NCBI GenBank assembly: GCA_964030785.1
Contig: OZ034979.1
Coordinates: 39,799,984 to 39,863,983 of the forward strand
Origin: Siderastrea siderea
Taxonomy: Eukaryota > Cnidaria > Anthozoa > Scleractinia > Rhizangiidae
Direction of reading: 5' to 3'
Length of the DNA: 64,000 bases
Below are positions 47,925-58,987 of this stretch, piece by piece. Position 1 is the stretch's first letter. Every line of letters starts with the position of its first letter. The notes beneath the pieces were generated by a model that was given only the letters and a program-made list of their open reading frames with translations, was not told the DNA's origin and did no database searches. Both the position numbers and the translations under genes were made by a program.

Positions 47925-49515
47925 CTCATAAAGGTAATTAGGAATTTTCCGCGACACGAGAAATCTTTCGGTGCGGATATAACATTGTATTTGACACATA
48001 CATCCTTCATAACCATGTCTTAGTTGGTGTTGCATTTTATTTTGTTGGGTGCAAGGTCATTTCTGTTCTGAACATTTACGTAACCAAACAATGTAAAATG
48101 GAGCTGGCACTGAAAACAAGAGAAGTGACAATTTGCAAGTTTCCTTATGAAGTAACACGGGAAGCGGGATTTTGTTGCCTGTCTGTCGGGAATTCGGGAA
48201 ATCATCACGACCCAAATAAACGTTATGGCGGCAAAAGCGAATCAACCAGGCGAGCGCAAAATATCAATCGAAATGGCCAGCTTTTGCAGAAATTAGTCTT
48301 TTTTCATGCATTTTTGGGAAAGAAAAAACGAAATTCAAGATATCGATGAAAAATGTGCGGGATGCGGGATTCTCGTGAAAAAGGAGCGGGAATGCGGGAT
48401 CAGTACCCCCTTCCAGACCCTGTTTGTAGTCGCGAGCGGGACGTAGCTTGTTATTTAGTTAGTTTCGAAAACCAGAAATGTCACGGTCAACTGTAGCCCT
48501 GAACTGATAGTTAAATCGAGGTTTGAACCAGTATCATGCATTAGCAACTCTCCCAAGATAAAACTGCTATTCCATGACTACAAACTTTTCAAAGAATTAT
48601 CGTTGACCACGAAATACTGAGAATATTTGAAGGAGCATCAGTGGTACAAATTCCGTATTTTCAATCGGGGCTGAAAAAAACATCTTGCTTCGGCCAGACC
48701 AGTCCGCGTAAATCAGTAAACAAATATTTTAGTGCCTGCTTAGACTGGTTACGGTAAATAAACAAATTAATTTAAACCGCAGATCAGCAACATAGCCACT
48801 AAAGGTAAAAACAGTTTCGGACGTTAAAAATATAGGGTCGATTATTTAAACGAAGTTTAGACTGCGTTTAACAAGACCGCGGTCTAAACCAATTTGAAGA
48901 TGGCCAACCCTAACGTTTTAAACGCTGTTTATTGTAAACAGTGTCAAGAAGGCATGAAGTACAGACTTGAACAACATTTATCTGCTTAAAATGATTCATT
49001 AGTAAAAAGATTTGGAGGTCAAGTCATTGTCTTAAACCGCGGTCTAAGTTAGACTTCGTGTAAATAACCGGCCCATAGAATTTGATATCAAGAATTTTTT
49101 AACTTATTAGAGTTACTACAAAGGCGCCGTCAAGAAGGGGTTATAAGTAGATAGTTGAAGTGAAAGTCAACGATCCGGATTTTAAGGTTTTAAAAGGTTG
49201 GCTGACATATTCGAGATATAACACAAGTGAAAACACAAGGCTGCACCTTGGAAAGAATTTAGTTCCAGGGTGTGGCAATTCCCGCCAACCCCTTCATGAC
49301 ATAGCACTGCCGGTGTCCGCACGAACTCTTTGTCTGCGCCCAAAATTCAAGGAGGAATTAAAATATTGCTCTCGGTTCTTTTTAGAATGACGGCATTTGA
49401 GCCTACGTGTCATAAAAGCCACAACATCGCCCAAAGAGGAATTCATCTTGCATAATCAAAATTGCAGTAGGGGACGGTAGTCAAGTAGCAAACTCGACAG
49501 GCCTTAGATCGTAAT
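47925..49515. repeat. Upstream block B (copy of 24743-26620 plus 37783-38035)
   Basis: Contains in uninterrupted order the sequences that in block A are separated by about 11 kb; the fusion point is near 49285. It contains a private MITE (48835-49074), and 48200-48420 has extra sequence with repeated GCGGGA words. It lies about 475 bp upstream of first-exon segment C. Confidence 0.7.
48835..49074. mobile_element. 240-bp MITE private to block B
   Basis: Left end GGGTCGATTATTTAAACGAAG, shared in the right end as the complement of GGGCCGGTTATTTACACGAAG (20-base parts conserved). Also CCGCGGTCTAA on both sides. ATA flanks both ends. Block A has the empty site at about 26370 (AAAAATACATAATTTGATA). 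A 3-bp duplication suggests the Harbinger type. Confidence 0.75.
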
Positions 49516-49935
49516 GGCTAACGGTTTTGCATTTTTTATGACAAGTTTCAGCCATAGCTAAAACACTGCTAAGAGTTTCACTTTGCGTAAATGTTTATTT
49601 TTTTATCCGTCGGTTTAGTCTTTAAAATATTATTAGGTCATTAAGTTCGCAGTCAATACTTTTCAGCTAATTTGCGACTGAACGCGATAAAACCTGTGGT
49701 TACGAAATCCTTACAGGGTATCAGTTGATCGTTTTTGCAAAATCTTTGCAATCTCCAGTTCAGTTAACCCGAATCCAACAAAACAAGAGGATAATCGATG
49801 TTACACGTTTGTTTATCTATCCCTGAAACTATAGAGCTTTTATTTTTGTTTGCAATTATGCTTCGGTAGCGTGTGTTTAATCGGTCACAACCACTTATCC
49901 TGTCTCGTTTTTAAGAGATTTATTTTTGGGTTGTC

Positions 49936-49966
49936 ATATTTATGTGGCACGTGGCCACATAAATAT
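49936..49966. repeat. 31-bp palindrome with CACGTG core
   Basis: ATATTTATGTGGC and its complement around ACGTG; the centre reads GGCACGTGGCC and contains an E-box. It lies about 320 bp upstream of the proposed first-exon ATG, so a regulatory role is possible but unproven. Confidence 0.6.
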
Positions 49967-49989
49967 CAATATCAATATTTGTAGAATCA

Positions 49990-50414
49990 GTTGTCATTCA
50001 ACAGAGAGCTCTGTTCTAGATCTACCCTGGTGATTAAGAGCCCAGCTACCCCATTGAAAGGCCAACTGCACTCTTAGTCTCATATTGTGATGAGACAGAC
50101 AGACCATAACTAAGGTGCGTTGTCAATCAAACAATCGCTGCAATCAAGTCCCTGATAGCAGTGTAAACGAATCAGTCTCGGTGTTGCAGCTCGAGGCGAG
50201 AAGGCCTACTCCTGCTACAGACGCTTGGCTTGTTTATGCCAACAGAAGACCTTAAAACAACGTTGCATTTTACCAAAGTTCGAAAATGAAAACCTCCAGT
50301 GCTATACTAGCACTTCTTGCTTCGTTCGCTATTTGCTCATATTTCCTGTTTGTGGCTTCCGAAGCGGTCGCCTTGAAACAACAACTGCAAGGTTAGTAAA
50401 CTTCCGTTGATCTG
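49990..50414 (+). promoter_or_regulatory. First-exon segment copy C: putative promoter/5' UTR
   Basis: Third copy of the segment seen at 45577 and 45864, and the only one with an intact signal-peptide exon (50286-50391). The 296 bp before the ATG are conserved among copies and are the best candidate for promoter plus 5' UTR. No TATA box was recognised. Confidence 0.45.
50286..50391 (+). CDS. Putative Wnt exon 1: signal peptide
   Basis: The ATG opens a 35-codon exon with a classic secretion signal: basic start MKTS, hydrophobic core AILALLASFAICSYFLFVA, then SEAVALKQQLQ. It is followed by a good donor (CAAG|GTTAGT) and leaves in phase 1. The microexon at 57991 accepts phase 1 and leaves in phase 2, which the Wnt exon at 58103 requires. 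Joining gives LQEGNGAWWNLGV, the tryptophan-rich start typical of mature Wnt proteins. The link is inferred from phase, secretion signal and position; the exon could instead belong to another secreted protein. The intron would be about 7.6 kb and contain an antisense gene. Confidence 0.5.
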
Positions 50415-51132
50415 CAGTTATTGTTGACCGCTTAAGCGTATTGCAGACACGCAGACTGCAAACAAAACTGATAGTTTTTAGTGGTTATTGCTAACGTTGG
50501 TGCCTAATCCATTGTTTTGTGTGACAGCAATAAACACATGCCAGCCAGTTTATGAAGGCGAATTAAGATTCTTCAGTCATTACAATTAAAGTGAGCCATT
50601 GAGATTTAAGAAATCGAAAAAAATGAACTTTCTCCGATTGTGTTTTCGATTATTCTAACAGAAACCTTTATAATATAGTGACAAAAATTTGAAAAAATTA
50701 GCATGTAATTCTAAATTGTCTCACTTTTAACGATATTTTTATCGGTGGTGGTGGCCATTAAAAAAGTAGGATTTTTTTACAATGTGTCGAATTGAATATT
50801 GCTTTTTGTACCGGTATGTCAAATGAAATCTTGAAACTTCCATCTAGCATAAACGCCGATATAATTATCCACACATAATGTCTAAAAACAAAACATATCC
50901 CTTAATTCCAGTCTTCGTTTGAGCTTTTACAGATCATCAGGGTTGCACAAAAATAGATTTTAAAAAATGCCATAATGTCTAAAGTTCTTAATAGTAACTT
51001 TATCTGGCTGGGTATGTTAAAGATTTTTGCAGTTATAAAAACTACCTCGTATTGTTTTTGTATATTTTTCAGTCTTTTGATCATTGAATCTGCCAAAATT
51101 TTATTTTTTTGTTTTTCCATGGTAAAGGTTTT

Positions 51133-51507
51133 GGTAACGGAGGTTTTGGTTAAAACATCTTTATACTTATATCTTTTTCTGTGGATTTATGGCCAAAGCA
51201 GCTTATGCTTGACTGTCAACAGGTTATATTGCGGTTCATACTTTCTTATTAATCAAAAATCTTAGCAATGTAACTTGCCAACATTTATTTCCTGAGAAAA
51301 AAATTCAAGGAAATAAGGCAAAAAATAATTGTAACCCTCATCTATATAAGTATCTACTTGAAAACCAAGGCTTTCTTCAACAATGCTCTTCATGTTTATT
51401 GTATTGAGTAGCTTTCTCCTATTATTAAGGGCTGTTCCCCTATAACCGTGGGTAAAAATCCGAATAAGAGAGTGATTTATGGTAACGATTTTGGTAACGG
51501 AGGTTAT
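51133..51507 (+). repeat. GGTAACGGAGGTTA motifs, left group
   Basis: GGTAACGGAGGTT at 51133-51145 and GGTAACGGAGGTTAT at 51493-51507, the second preceded by a partial GGTAACGATTTT. The right group is at 54884-55263. Confidence 0.8.
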
Positions 51508-51638
51508 GTCACAACTAATTAATGAAGAAAAGTAATTTTTACCCATCTTCTCGGCACTAATCATTTCGAAGTTCACTAAAACAATTAAAATCCTATCGCC
51601 TATACCCATTATTTTTGATTATCATGAACTACTGTCTA

Positions 51639-54383
51639 TTACTCCTTTGAATTAGTCTGTCCTTTTGAAGCCTTGGATGTAAGCCATTTCGAGTGCAATT
51701 GAGTTGTCATTTGCACTGTGTCTGTGTTAAATTTGTACTGTCTCCTGGTTTTACCACATGGAGAAGGCGGCTCGATGATGGCTAGAATTGACTGGAACTT
51801 GATCCAGATTTCGTCCGGCTTGCTGGGCATCTTAAAGGTGGCTTCAGACTTCCGTGATGCTTCCATAAACGAGATGTATGCATCGCCATCTGCACTGTCG
51901 ACCTCGAGAACTTTTCCTACGTACCACTTCTTATCATATACAGCGGCAACCCAGTCTCCAATTGTGGGTGTTACCAAATCGTTTTCTAAGGAATAAACAA
52001 ATCTTGTGTTATATCATATCTCAAAAATCATACTTATGACTATTGTACAAAAACAACGTGTAACTCATTAGAGTTGATAAAGACCAATACCCAGCAGCCA
52101 TATAACCAGATTAATCTGGTGCGTAGTGCATCACCTTACCTGTAGTTTGAAATTCTTTCAGAAGATGTCTTTTCCACTTGCAAGGTGAGTCCACACTAAA
52201 TACTCCATTGCTGAAGCATTGCTCACAGTAACAAGAGGTTTCTCTTGCGATGACCTCTGCTTGCTCGTGATCCTGCAAACTAGCAACGGCATGGATCTTC
52301 ATTGTCCCTGTCACGGTTTTGATGTCCCCAAAAGCCTCTACCTCTTGCTGGGCTGCCTTGCAGTCTTGCTGGGAAACAAAAGTGAAGGAAACAGAGCTTG
52401 CTGACATGTACTGCTGTGTCCAGGAAAAGAAGTCACTTGACTTCTGGATGATCACCTTCTGCTGTCTAACTGCTTCGTCAGCCATTCTTTTAACTGATCC
52501 ACCAACGCCATCACATGGACCCTTCCCGTGACCGGCTTCAAAGTAATTCCACGAAGCTCTCACTCCAAATAAGCTTTTGTGTTTGCTTATGATGTAGAAT
52601 ATCGTTTTGTTACGATACTGGGATGTCGGACTGTCCGTGTAGTAGTGGACATGGGTAAGATTAGGAGATGCTAACTTCATTTCAGAGAGCAGCTTCTTCA
52701 GAATGGCAAATACTGTTCCTGCATTATGGCCCAGTTCGTCTGACACAAAGACTCTGCTGTTATGCTCCATCTTTCCATCAGTTGATTGCATGTAGGCGAC
52801 GGCTGGATCGAGAGTTACCATAGACGCATTCCAGTAGGCTGACTACACTTCTTCGTTCGACTGGCAGGTGTAGTTTTCAGCAAAGTCCATCTGTACACTG
52901 ACATGGTTCTCAGGAAGGCGATCTTTTAACTTCTTCAGCTGATCATATTGAGTTTCACTCTTGCAACGTGCTCTGAAAACTTCTGAATATCTTCCCTCAG
53001 GGTGGTGGCAAATTCCTCTTTCCTTACTTTAAAAGACACGATTTTCATCTTCTTTTTTCCGTCGGCATCTTCGACACGCTTCCACTGGCTATATTTCACC
53101 GTAGCTGGTAGTGCACTGACGATGTCATGCAAACCTTGGCCATCAGTGCTGTTCTCCTTGATGCCTCTTAGTTTTAGTGACATGTTCTGACGGTGTTGAC
53201 AAAGGCCAGTGTGACGGGAGGTGAATGACGTTGGAAAGATATGTGCGGGTCGTCTACGACAGAACACAGATCTGCTAACATTTATTTCTGGGTTCTCAGC
53301 TCTGAAGTTTGCATGAAGATTGTGCATGTAATCATTTAGATAGCGCTTCTGTACTTTAACGCCATCACAGTTCGTGAAATCGCCTTTTCCTGGCATCATT
53401 CTTGAGTTGTCATCCCTTTCCAAGAACTCTGTGATGACCTTGTCCAACTCCTTTTGCTTTTTGGCCAGGCGTGACTTCTTTGAATACACCAATTTCCCCT
53501 TTGATTTACTTAGGAGGGATCTATTCATGGAAATAGCTTTACCCATTCGTCTGATCAAACGGTACCTGTGGAGGAGTTTCCCGGACACAATACTGGCTGC
53601 AAGTCCTCGAACCGTGCTTTTATTGAAGGCGGTGCTCCTTGTATTTAGAGAAGTGCTAACTTCATCTACCATAACTTGGGCAATCAATAGCTGCTTGCGA
53701 ATTTGGGGTGGCAAGCTTCTAGGGCTGACACCAGCTTCTCTAATGGCCGAGTTGGTCTTACTTCTAGGAGTGTTAGGTGCAGTCGTCGCAGCAGTCGGTT
53801 CTGGCCCGGTCGGCGTGCATTTCTTTGCTTCATGTTTGTTGGCTCTCTGGAGTCGTTTCTCTAGCATCCATGTTTTCCGTTGTAACTTGCTTTTCTCGCT
53901 TACAAGACTCTTGATTTTTCTGTTTGCCTCCGAAATTCCCCGGCTTATTCTCTTCCTGGTACTTACTCCCTTTGATGCTGCCTTAAAATCCATTTTGATC
54001 ACAAGTCGCCCTTTCTGCTGGATATTAGAAGAACACCCAGCCTCTTCGTCGGCCTCCTCGACGCCATTTTGATCGTTATCTTCGTCTTCAACGATGGAAG
54101 TTGCCTTTAATTTATTTATAAATCGACGTGCTTTTTCTCGGTTATCTTTACGTCGTTTAGCTTGTAAACTTTCAGATAGTAGACACGTCGGTGTATATGC
54201 GGCACGTTTGCGTTCCCTTTCCTTTCTCAAGAAGGCTTCGCTGTCAGCCTGCTTTTTCCTCTCTCTGTAGTCTCTTTGGATTTCGGCTCTGGGTTTTTTT
54301 CCTTTATTTTTCGTTATTCCTTCACGTTCCATTTTTCTCTCTCTGTGCGCTCTCTGGATCTCGGCACGTGTTTTTGGAGGCAT
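51639..54383 (-). pseudogene. Decayed gene of an unassigned invertebrate family (SPTSQYRNK / HGKGPCDGVGG)
   Basis: Start codon at 54381-54383 (MPPKTRAEIQRAHRERK). Two RAEIQRxxRERK repeats, a basic region and a coiled coil follow, then a central domain with QMDFAENY, SPTSQYRNKTIFYI and GHGKGPCDGVGG. An intron (52139-51986, donor GTAAGG, acceptor TTCCTTAG) joins in phase to a last exon (51985-51639). That exon encodes a small Tudor/SH3-like barrel (GDWVAAVYDKKWYVGKV). Two lesions break it: a 1-bp loss near 52955 shifts HVARV out of frame with ETQYDQLKK, and TAG at 52843-52845 interrupts NEEV-SAYW. I recall similar multicopy proteins in cnidarians and arthropods; function unknown, possibly transposon-encoded. 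It is antisense within the proposed Wnt intron 1. Confidence 0.75.
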
Positions 54384-54883
54384 CTGTAAGGAAATTATCC
54401 ACCTGCCACTTTATAAAAGGCATTGCACTGGGTTTTGATGCGGGACAACGAAAAAATGCCACGATCAAACTGAATTATTATCGTAAAAATATTATAACAA
54501 TGTTATTGCTTTCAACGAAAACCCAGGATTGTCTGTAAAGTAATATAGTCTCCGTTCTCTGAAGTTACCTCTAAGTTAATGTTTTTATTACTCTTACAAT
54601 GTGAGAAAAAATAACTGACAATGACTGGCGTAATACTCACCTTGCGTTTTTTCCCCTATTTAAAGCAATTAAACCTGGGGAAGATGAAGTTTTTGATGAA
54701 TATTGCAGGAGCAGTCTTTCGGTGGTCCACGTGTTGCGGCTTCTTTTATCCGAAAAGGTCAATTAGTCTTGCACAATCTACGTTAAACATGTGCATGACG
54801 TTTTATTTACGGAGTATTATCTTCCTGCTGTTAATTGATAACAGTATCGCAAATATTTAACGAAAGAAAGAAAAGTTCGTCAC

Positions 54884-55263
54884 GGAGGTTATTGGTAACG
54901 CTCGGTAACGGAAGTTATTTTTCAAAACTTCGATGCTTCGTCCGTCTTAAAAACTAACACCTTACCTACCGCATTATGACTAAAACTTACTAAGGGTTAA
55001 AAGGAAATAATAACCAGAACAAAATTAAGGAGCAGACAGGTTATGATGAAAAAAATTGAGGTAACGGAGGTTATGCTCTTATCCATACGCACTGAGTTGT
55101 GTGACATGAAATTAACAATTCTGAGTCGGCTTGTCAGAAGCAAAATTCAATTTCCGTTTGTGAATGTAGTTATATCTGAGGGATAATTTGAAGGACTTAT
55201 CAGTAGGAAATTGTATTTATAACTAATATTGCATAGCTACTGATTTCCAGGTAACGGAGGTTA
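54884..55263 (+). repeat. GGTAACGGAGGTTA motifs, right group
   Basis: ACGGAGGTTATTGGTAACG at 54882-54900, GGTAACGGAAGTTA at 54904-54917, GGTAACGGAGGTTAT at 55060-55074 and GGTAACGGAGGTTA at 55250-55263. All have the same orientation as the left group. They flank the 5' side of the minus-strand gene. Confidence 0.8.
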
Positions 55264-57990
55264 CTTGAAAATAATGGACAATGTTCCGATGACGATATTT
55301 TGCTCCAAAGTAGGAATCCAAAGAAACGTCAGGGCTCGTTGGAAGCTACGCTTCTTGTATTTTTGCTTTTTGCCGGTTGAAGTGATATTCTAGGTTAGCA
55401 AACAGACACATCACAAGTGTTTAAGTTATATATTTGCCAATGGACAGCCACAAAAGCTGTGTATTGAGGTGTTTGCAGTTCAAAAAAATTAAAGAAAACA
55501 AATTTTGCAAGGCTCATACACTACTTTTCTGTGAAGGCCGTTCCTTTCTCATGATTGAAACATATTTTCCAGTACAGATCTCTTGCCCAGGAGCAAGCTA
55601 CCCGACCAAGACAAGAAAACTGCGTTTTGGCTCACTTTAACTGGGAATGAGTGTACAGCTCTCTATGCATACAAGTGAACAAGGTTGTTAGACTTACAAG
55701 ATGAACAAGTTCAAAGCTCTTTACGTGATCACACTGTTTGGTTTAAGGTTACCGTGCACGTTAAAAATGGTAAAATCTTTTAATTCCGAAAAAGAAATTT
55801 GAAAAAAGAGCAAATATTCGCCAAGAAAATGGATGACCGTTTTCCACCGGAAGTGAAAGTTTATTTTTGATTGACAGCTAATTGATGCGAGTGCAGCCAT
55901 CCAGAACGATTTTCGCGGGAAAGATTGTTTATGGGAGAGCCTCCATATTTATTGTTTCCCGAAGCGTACTATGTCCGTTTATGTTATATTTTTGTCGTTA
56001 GAGCCCGGTTTTCTAAGTTATGACTTTGTTATGGAAACCCACAGGCCGCGGAAATGTCCGTGGGCTAACTCCAAAAAGCGAAAAAGAGGAAAACTCAGAA
56101 GACAAGAAAAGCATGACAGAGGAAACACGTTGTAGCCTCGCTGCATCAGACAAAGGTTCATATCATCGGGAATGGCCGTCAGAACCTTCCAATTACGAGG
56201 AAAGTATCGGAGCGAGCAGGCAAAATATCTTTAGAACGGAAGAAAGAGGGTTATTGAATGTTTGGACTGATTTTAATCGCAATAGTAACAGTGAATCGCC
56301 AGACGATTTAATACCAAATAATATTTTGCGAGTGCAAACTACGCGGAAACGTACAGCATGTGTTATTACTACAATTCGATGGAATACATTTGTAGTACCT
56401 CCGTTTGATCTCTCTGGGATAGTAGAGCAGCCCTGAACAAGCGACCTAACATGAATACAGTTTACAACACACAATCATTCAAGTAACTTGATAACTGTTA
56501 CCGTTTACCAGCTCCCGCATAGCGTAAACAAAGAACCGACAATAAAGAGATAGTGAATTTAAATTCATCTCGTTTTACCCGTGTTCTCTTTTGATTCTCT
56601 TCAATGTCTTGATTTTAATGCAAAAAGAAGAATTTTATTATTTTAGATTTGTTAATACAGTGTACATGTAGCCCGTGGTATATAGCCAACGCTGGGAGAC
56701 GACCTTTTCATTTCTTCGCAGGGAACCTCGCTTGCTGTCACAGCTAATAGTTTCACTCATTTGTACATTGGCCTATCAGATCCCGATGAAACCGCTCTTT
56801 TGTTGTTACTTTATTACACTCGTTTGGAAAGATACAAATATGTCTGAACAATATTGAAATCTTTTGGATACCAACAATTGTCTTTAATTTTCCCTATTTG
56901 CCGGCGAGAAACGGACAAAACAATTGTGTGTCGAACACGCGCTATGCGATTGCTTGATAACGCAAGTAAAAATAAGCCCTTTGAACATTGTTCAATTATA
57001 AGCTTTGCTAAGCTTGACACTACAATAAGTACCCATTTAACCAATATAAGAAGCGCTGTTCAAAAGAGCTGGTGCAGTTGTACTGGTTCAATCACAGCGC
57101 TCCACAGCGCTCAGTTTCACTTCGCTTCGCTTTTTTGCCCGCCTTGGCCGCTTCAGTTTAGGCCCAGCTGGTTGGCTTGAGGTTTTCGCTCTTTTGGTTC
57201 TCCCCATCACGATAATATCAGTTAAACGACGTCCAACATTGAAAGAAATTCGACAGAATGGTAAGACGGTTGAATGTTAGGAACAATAGGATTTGCGTGA
57301 AGAGAATATTGCGCGAAATTTCCACCGGAGGTGACCGGAAGATAAGATAGCGCCCACTGATTGGTCTACTGTCGGCAAAGGTGTTTGGAGGAGGTGTTTG
57401 TTTGCGTAGCGAAGATTTTCTTTTGAGCGCTATTTCTCGGCATTCATTTTTCGCTTGAAGGTGACACTTTAAAGAGTTCCAACTCAAAGGCGATTTGTTC
57501 GATTTTAATCAAATTTGGAGAGTCGCTAACTTGACGCTTCTTCAACAAGAACGTGTCGGGGAATTCGATAATTCTAAATACTTTTTCGTTAAGAACCATT
57601 TCTGTGCCGTTACTCCGTATGTTTTTTCTTGCGATTTAGAAAATGTTTGAAAGCTTTTGAACGCGGCTGAATAAAGGAAAACCCCAACACGGTTTTTTAG
57701 CCCTTAGGTGTCGGACTTTCACCAAGCAAAAAAAATTGCAAACTTTAAAATTCCCTTTGAGCTGGAGCTTTCAAAAGGCGATCTAGACCTTCATATTCAG
57801 ACTTCGCGGAAAACTTAAAAATTCGTTTTCGTGAGAAATTAGTGGCGTATTCAAATAGCCAGTTTTATAAGCTTTAATTTGATATAGGGTTTGGGGTATC
57901 TGCGGCGAAACTGAGAAGCGCTACATGCGTAAGACTGAAGACACCTCTGAAGGTACACGGTAACCTTAACAAGTCTTAATGTACTCGCAG
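55264..57990. other. Mostly unassigned; one uncertain ORF
   Basis: AT-rich DNA within the proposed Wnt intron 1. Apart from the ORF at 56020-56436 I see nothing gene-like and no clear repeat. Confidence 0.45.
56020..56436 (+). CDS. Hypothetical 138-codon ORF
   Basis: ATG to TGA with no family resemblance. The first half is polar and charged (KSEKEENSEDKKSMTEE), the end is hydrophobic and ends GIVEQP. No signal peptide, membrane segment or known motif. Length is near what chance allows in this AT-rich DNA, and a 93-codon frame overlaps on the other strand. Low confidence that it is a gene. Confidence 0.2.
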   Translation: MTLLWKPTGRGNVRGLTPKSEKEENSEDKKSMTEETRCSLAASDKGSYHREWPSEPSNYEESIGASRQNIFRTEERGLLNVWTDFNRNSNSESPDDLIPNNILRVQTTRKRTACVITTIRWNTFVVPPFDLSGIVEQP

Positions 57991-58009
57991 AAGGCAACGG
58001 CGCTTGGTG
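57991..58009 (+). CDS. Putative Wnt microexon, 19 nt
   Basis: AAGGCAACGGCGCTTGGTG lies between an acceptor (TGTACTCGCAG) and a strong donor (GTAAGT), 93 bp before the exon at 58103. It accepts phase 1 and leaves in phase 2, giving (E)GNGAW(W)NLGV across both junctions. Wnt1 and Wnt5 proteins have a WW pair at this place near the mature N-terminus. A longer exon is blocked by an in-frame TGA about 40 nt upstream and has no ATG. Inferred from phase and motif only. Confidence 0.5.
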
Positions 58010-58102
58010 GTAAGTCAACATTACAACTTCTTGCTCGTTGAAATTGCTATCATAACGTTCATGAGCTTAAACTAACACAATTTTGCTTCTTTTCCTCTAC
58101 AG

Positions 58103-58350
58103 GAACCTCGGTGTCAGTGGTTCGTCAAAGCCGCCTGACAACTACAATTTCCAACTTTCTCCTGCAAACGGGGTTAAGCCTGTCGCTCCAAAGCAGCAAC
58201 GATTGTGCCGAAAGTATCCCGAGTTGGTTCCCTACATCGGCCTCGGGGCGAAGTTCTCTATCAGCCAGTGTCAATACCAGTTTAAAAATCGCAGATGGAA
58301 TTGCTCTGCTCACAGCCCTGAAAATGTCTTTGGTAAAATTGTAAAGATTG
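58103..58350 (+). CDS. Wnt1: Wnt exon: N-terminal domain
   Basis: Acceptor TTTTCCTCTACAG, donor GTAAGT. 248 nt, entering in phase 2 and leaving in phase 1. It encodes NLGVSGSSKPP, then QRLCRKYPELVPYIGLGAK, ISQCQYQFKNRRWNCS and VFGKIVKIG. The CxYQF(K/R)NRRWNC motif is diagnostic of Wnt ligands: secreted, lipid-modified proteins that bind Frizzled and LRP5/6. The boundary after KIG is at the conserved Wnt intron position. The overlapping frame read from 58111 is open but has no Wnt features. The tandem units at 1-24742 have no copy of this exon. Confidence 0.92.
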
Positions 58351-58855
58351 GTAAGTTTAAAGCTTAGTTCTGTTTTCCGTTCAACAAGTTTTTTCCCTTT
58401 CATCTCTTCTTTCAGTTTTCGATAGAGACCAATGCCGTTTCAGTATTTGATGTCAAAATTGTATTTAATTTGTACGCGATGATTTGGTGTGGCGTTTCTC
58501 TTTGTACCTCCCAAGAACGAGAAAAAATTCGAAACTGAAAATAAATCTTGAGGCGTTTTCAGTTAAAAAGGCTAAAATGTACGTTGAGTTGAAACAGCAG
58601 CACACATGGAAGTACTGCTCCATAACGCACTTTCATTTCAAAGCCACATTCAGTGGGCTTAATCCAAAGAACTCGAGTTGGGACTATTTTACACGACTTC
58701 TAGTTGATCTGAACAAAGTTTTTAACTGTTATCTGTAGCGTCAACTTTTACGTAAAAGGAGATTTATTCACCCCACCCGGGGTATAAATGATTTTATGCA
58801 TCTGGTTAGTGCCAGTCTCCTAGCAAGGGGCTGGGGTACATCCGGGTCTTTGGGA

Positions 58856-58987
58856 ATCCTATATTTAAGCAGACGAGGCCAGGTTACTGTCCTCTTTTCC
58901 CAAAAACTCGTCTCTCCACGCATCCTATATTTAAGCAGACGAGGCCAGGTTACTGTCCTCTTTTCCCAAAAACTCGTCTCTCCACGC
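58856..58987. repeat. 66-bp direct tandem duplication
   Basis: ATCCTATATTTAAGCAGACG and the following sequence occur at 58856 and 58922, essentially identical. Confidence 0.9.

Noticed and set aside
53374..54072. 232-codon plus-strand ORF
   Set aside because: Antisense of the 482-codon minus-strand frame, which has the recognisable repeats and motifs.
57979..58009. ATG at 57979 as Wnt start (MYSQKATALG)
   Set aside because: Ends in the wrong phase for the exon at 58103 and has no signal peptide.
58111..58344. 77-codon frame overlapping the Wnt exon
   Set aside because: Lacks Wnt motifs; the 58103 frame has RRWNC and correct splice phases.
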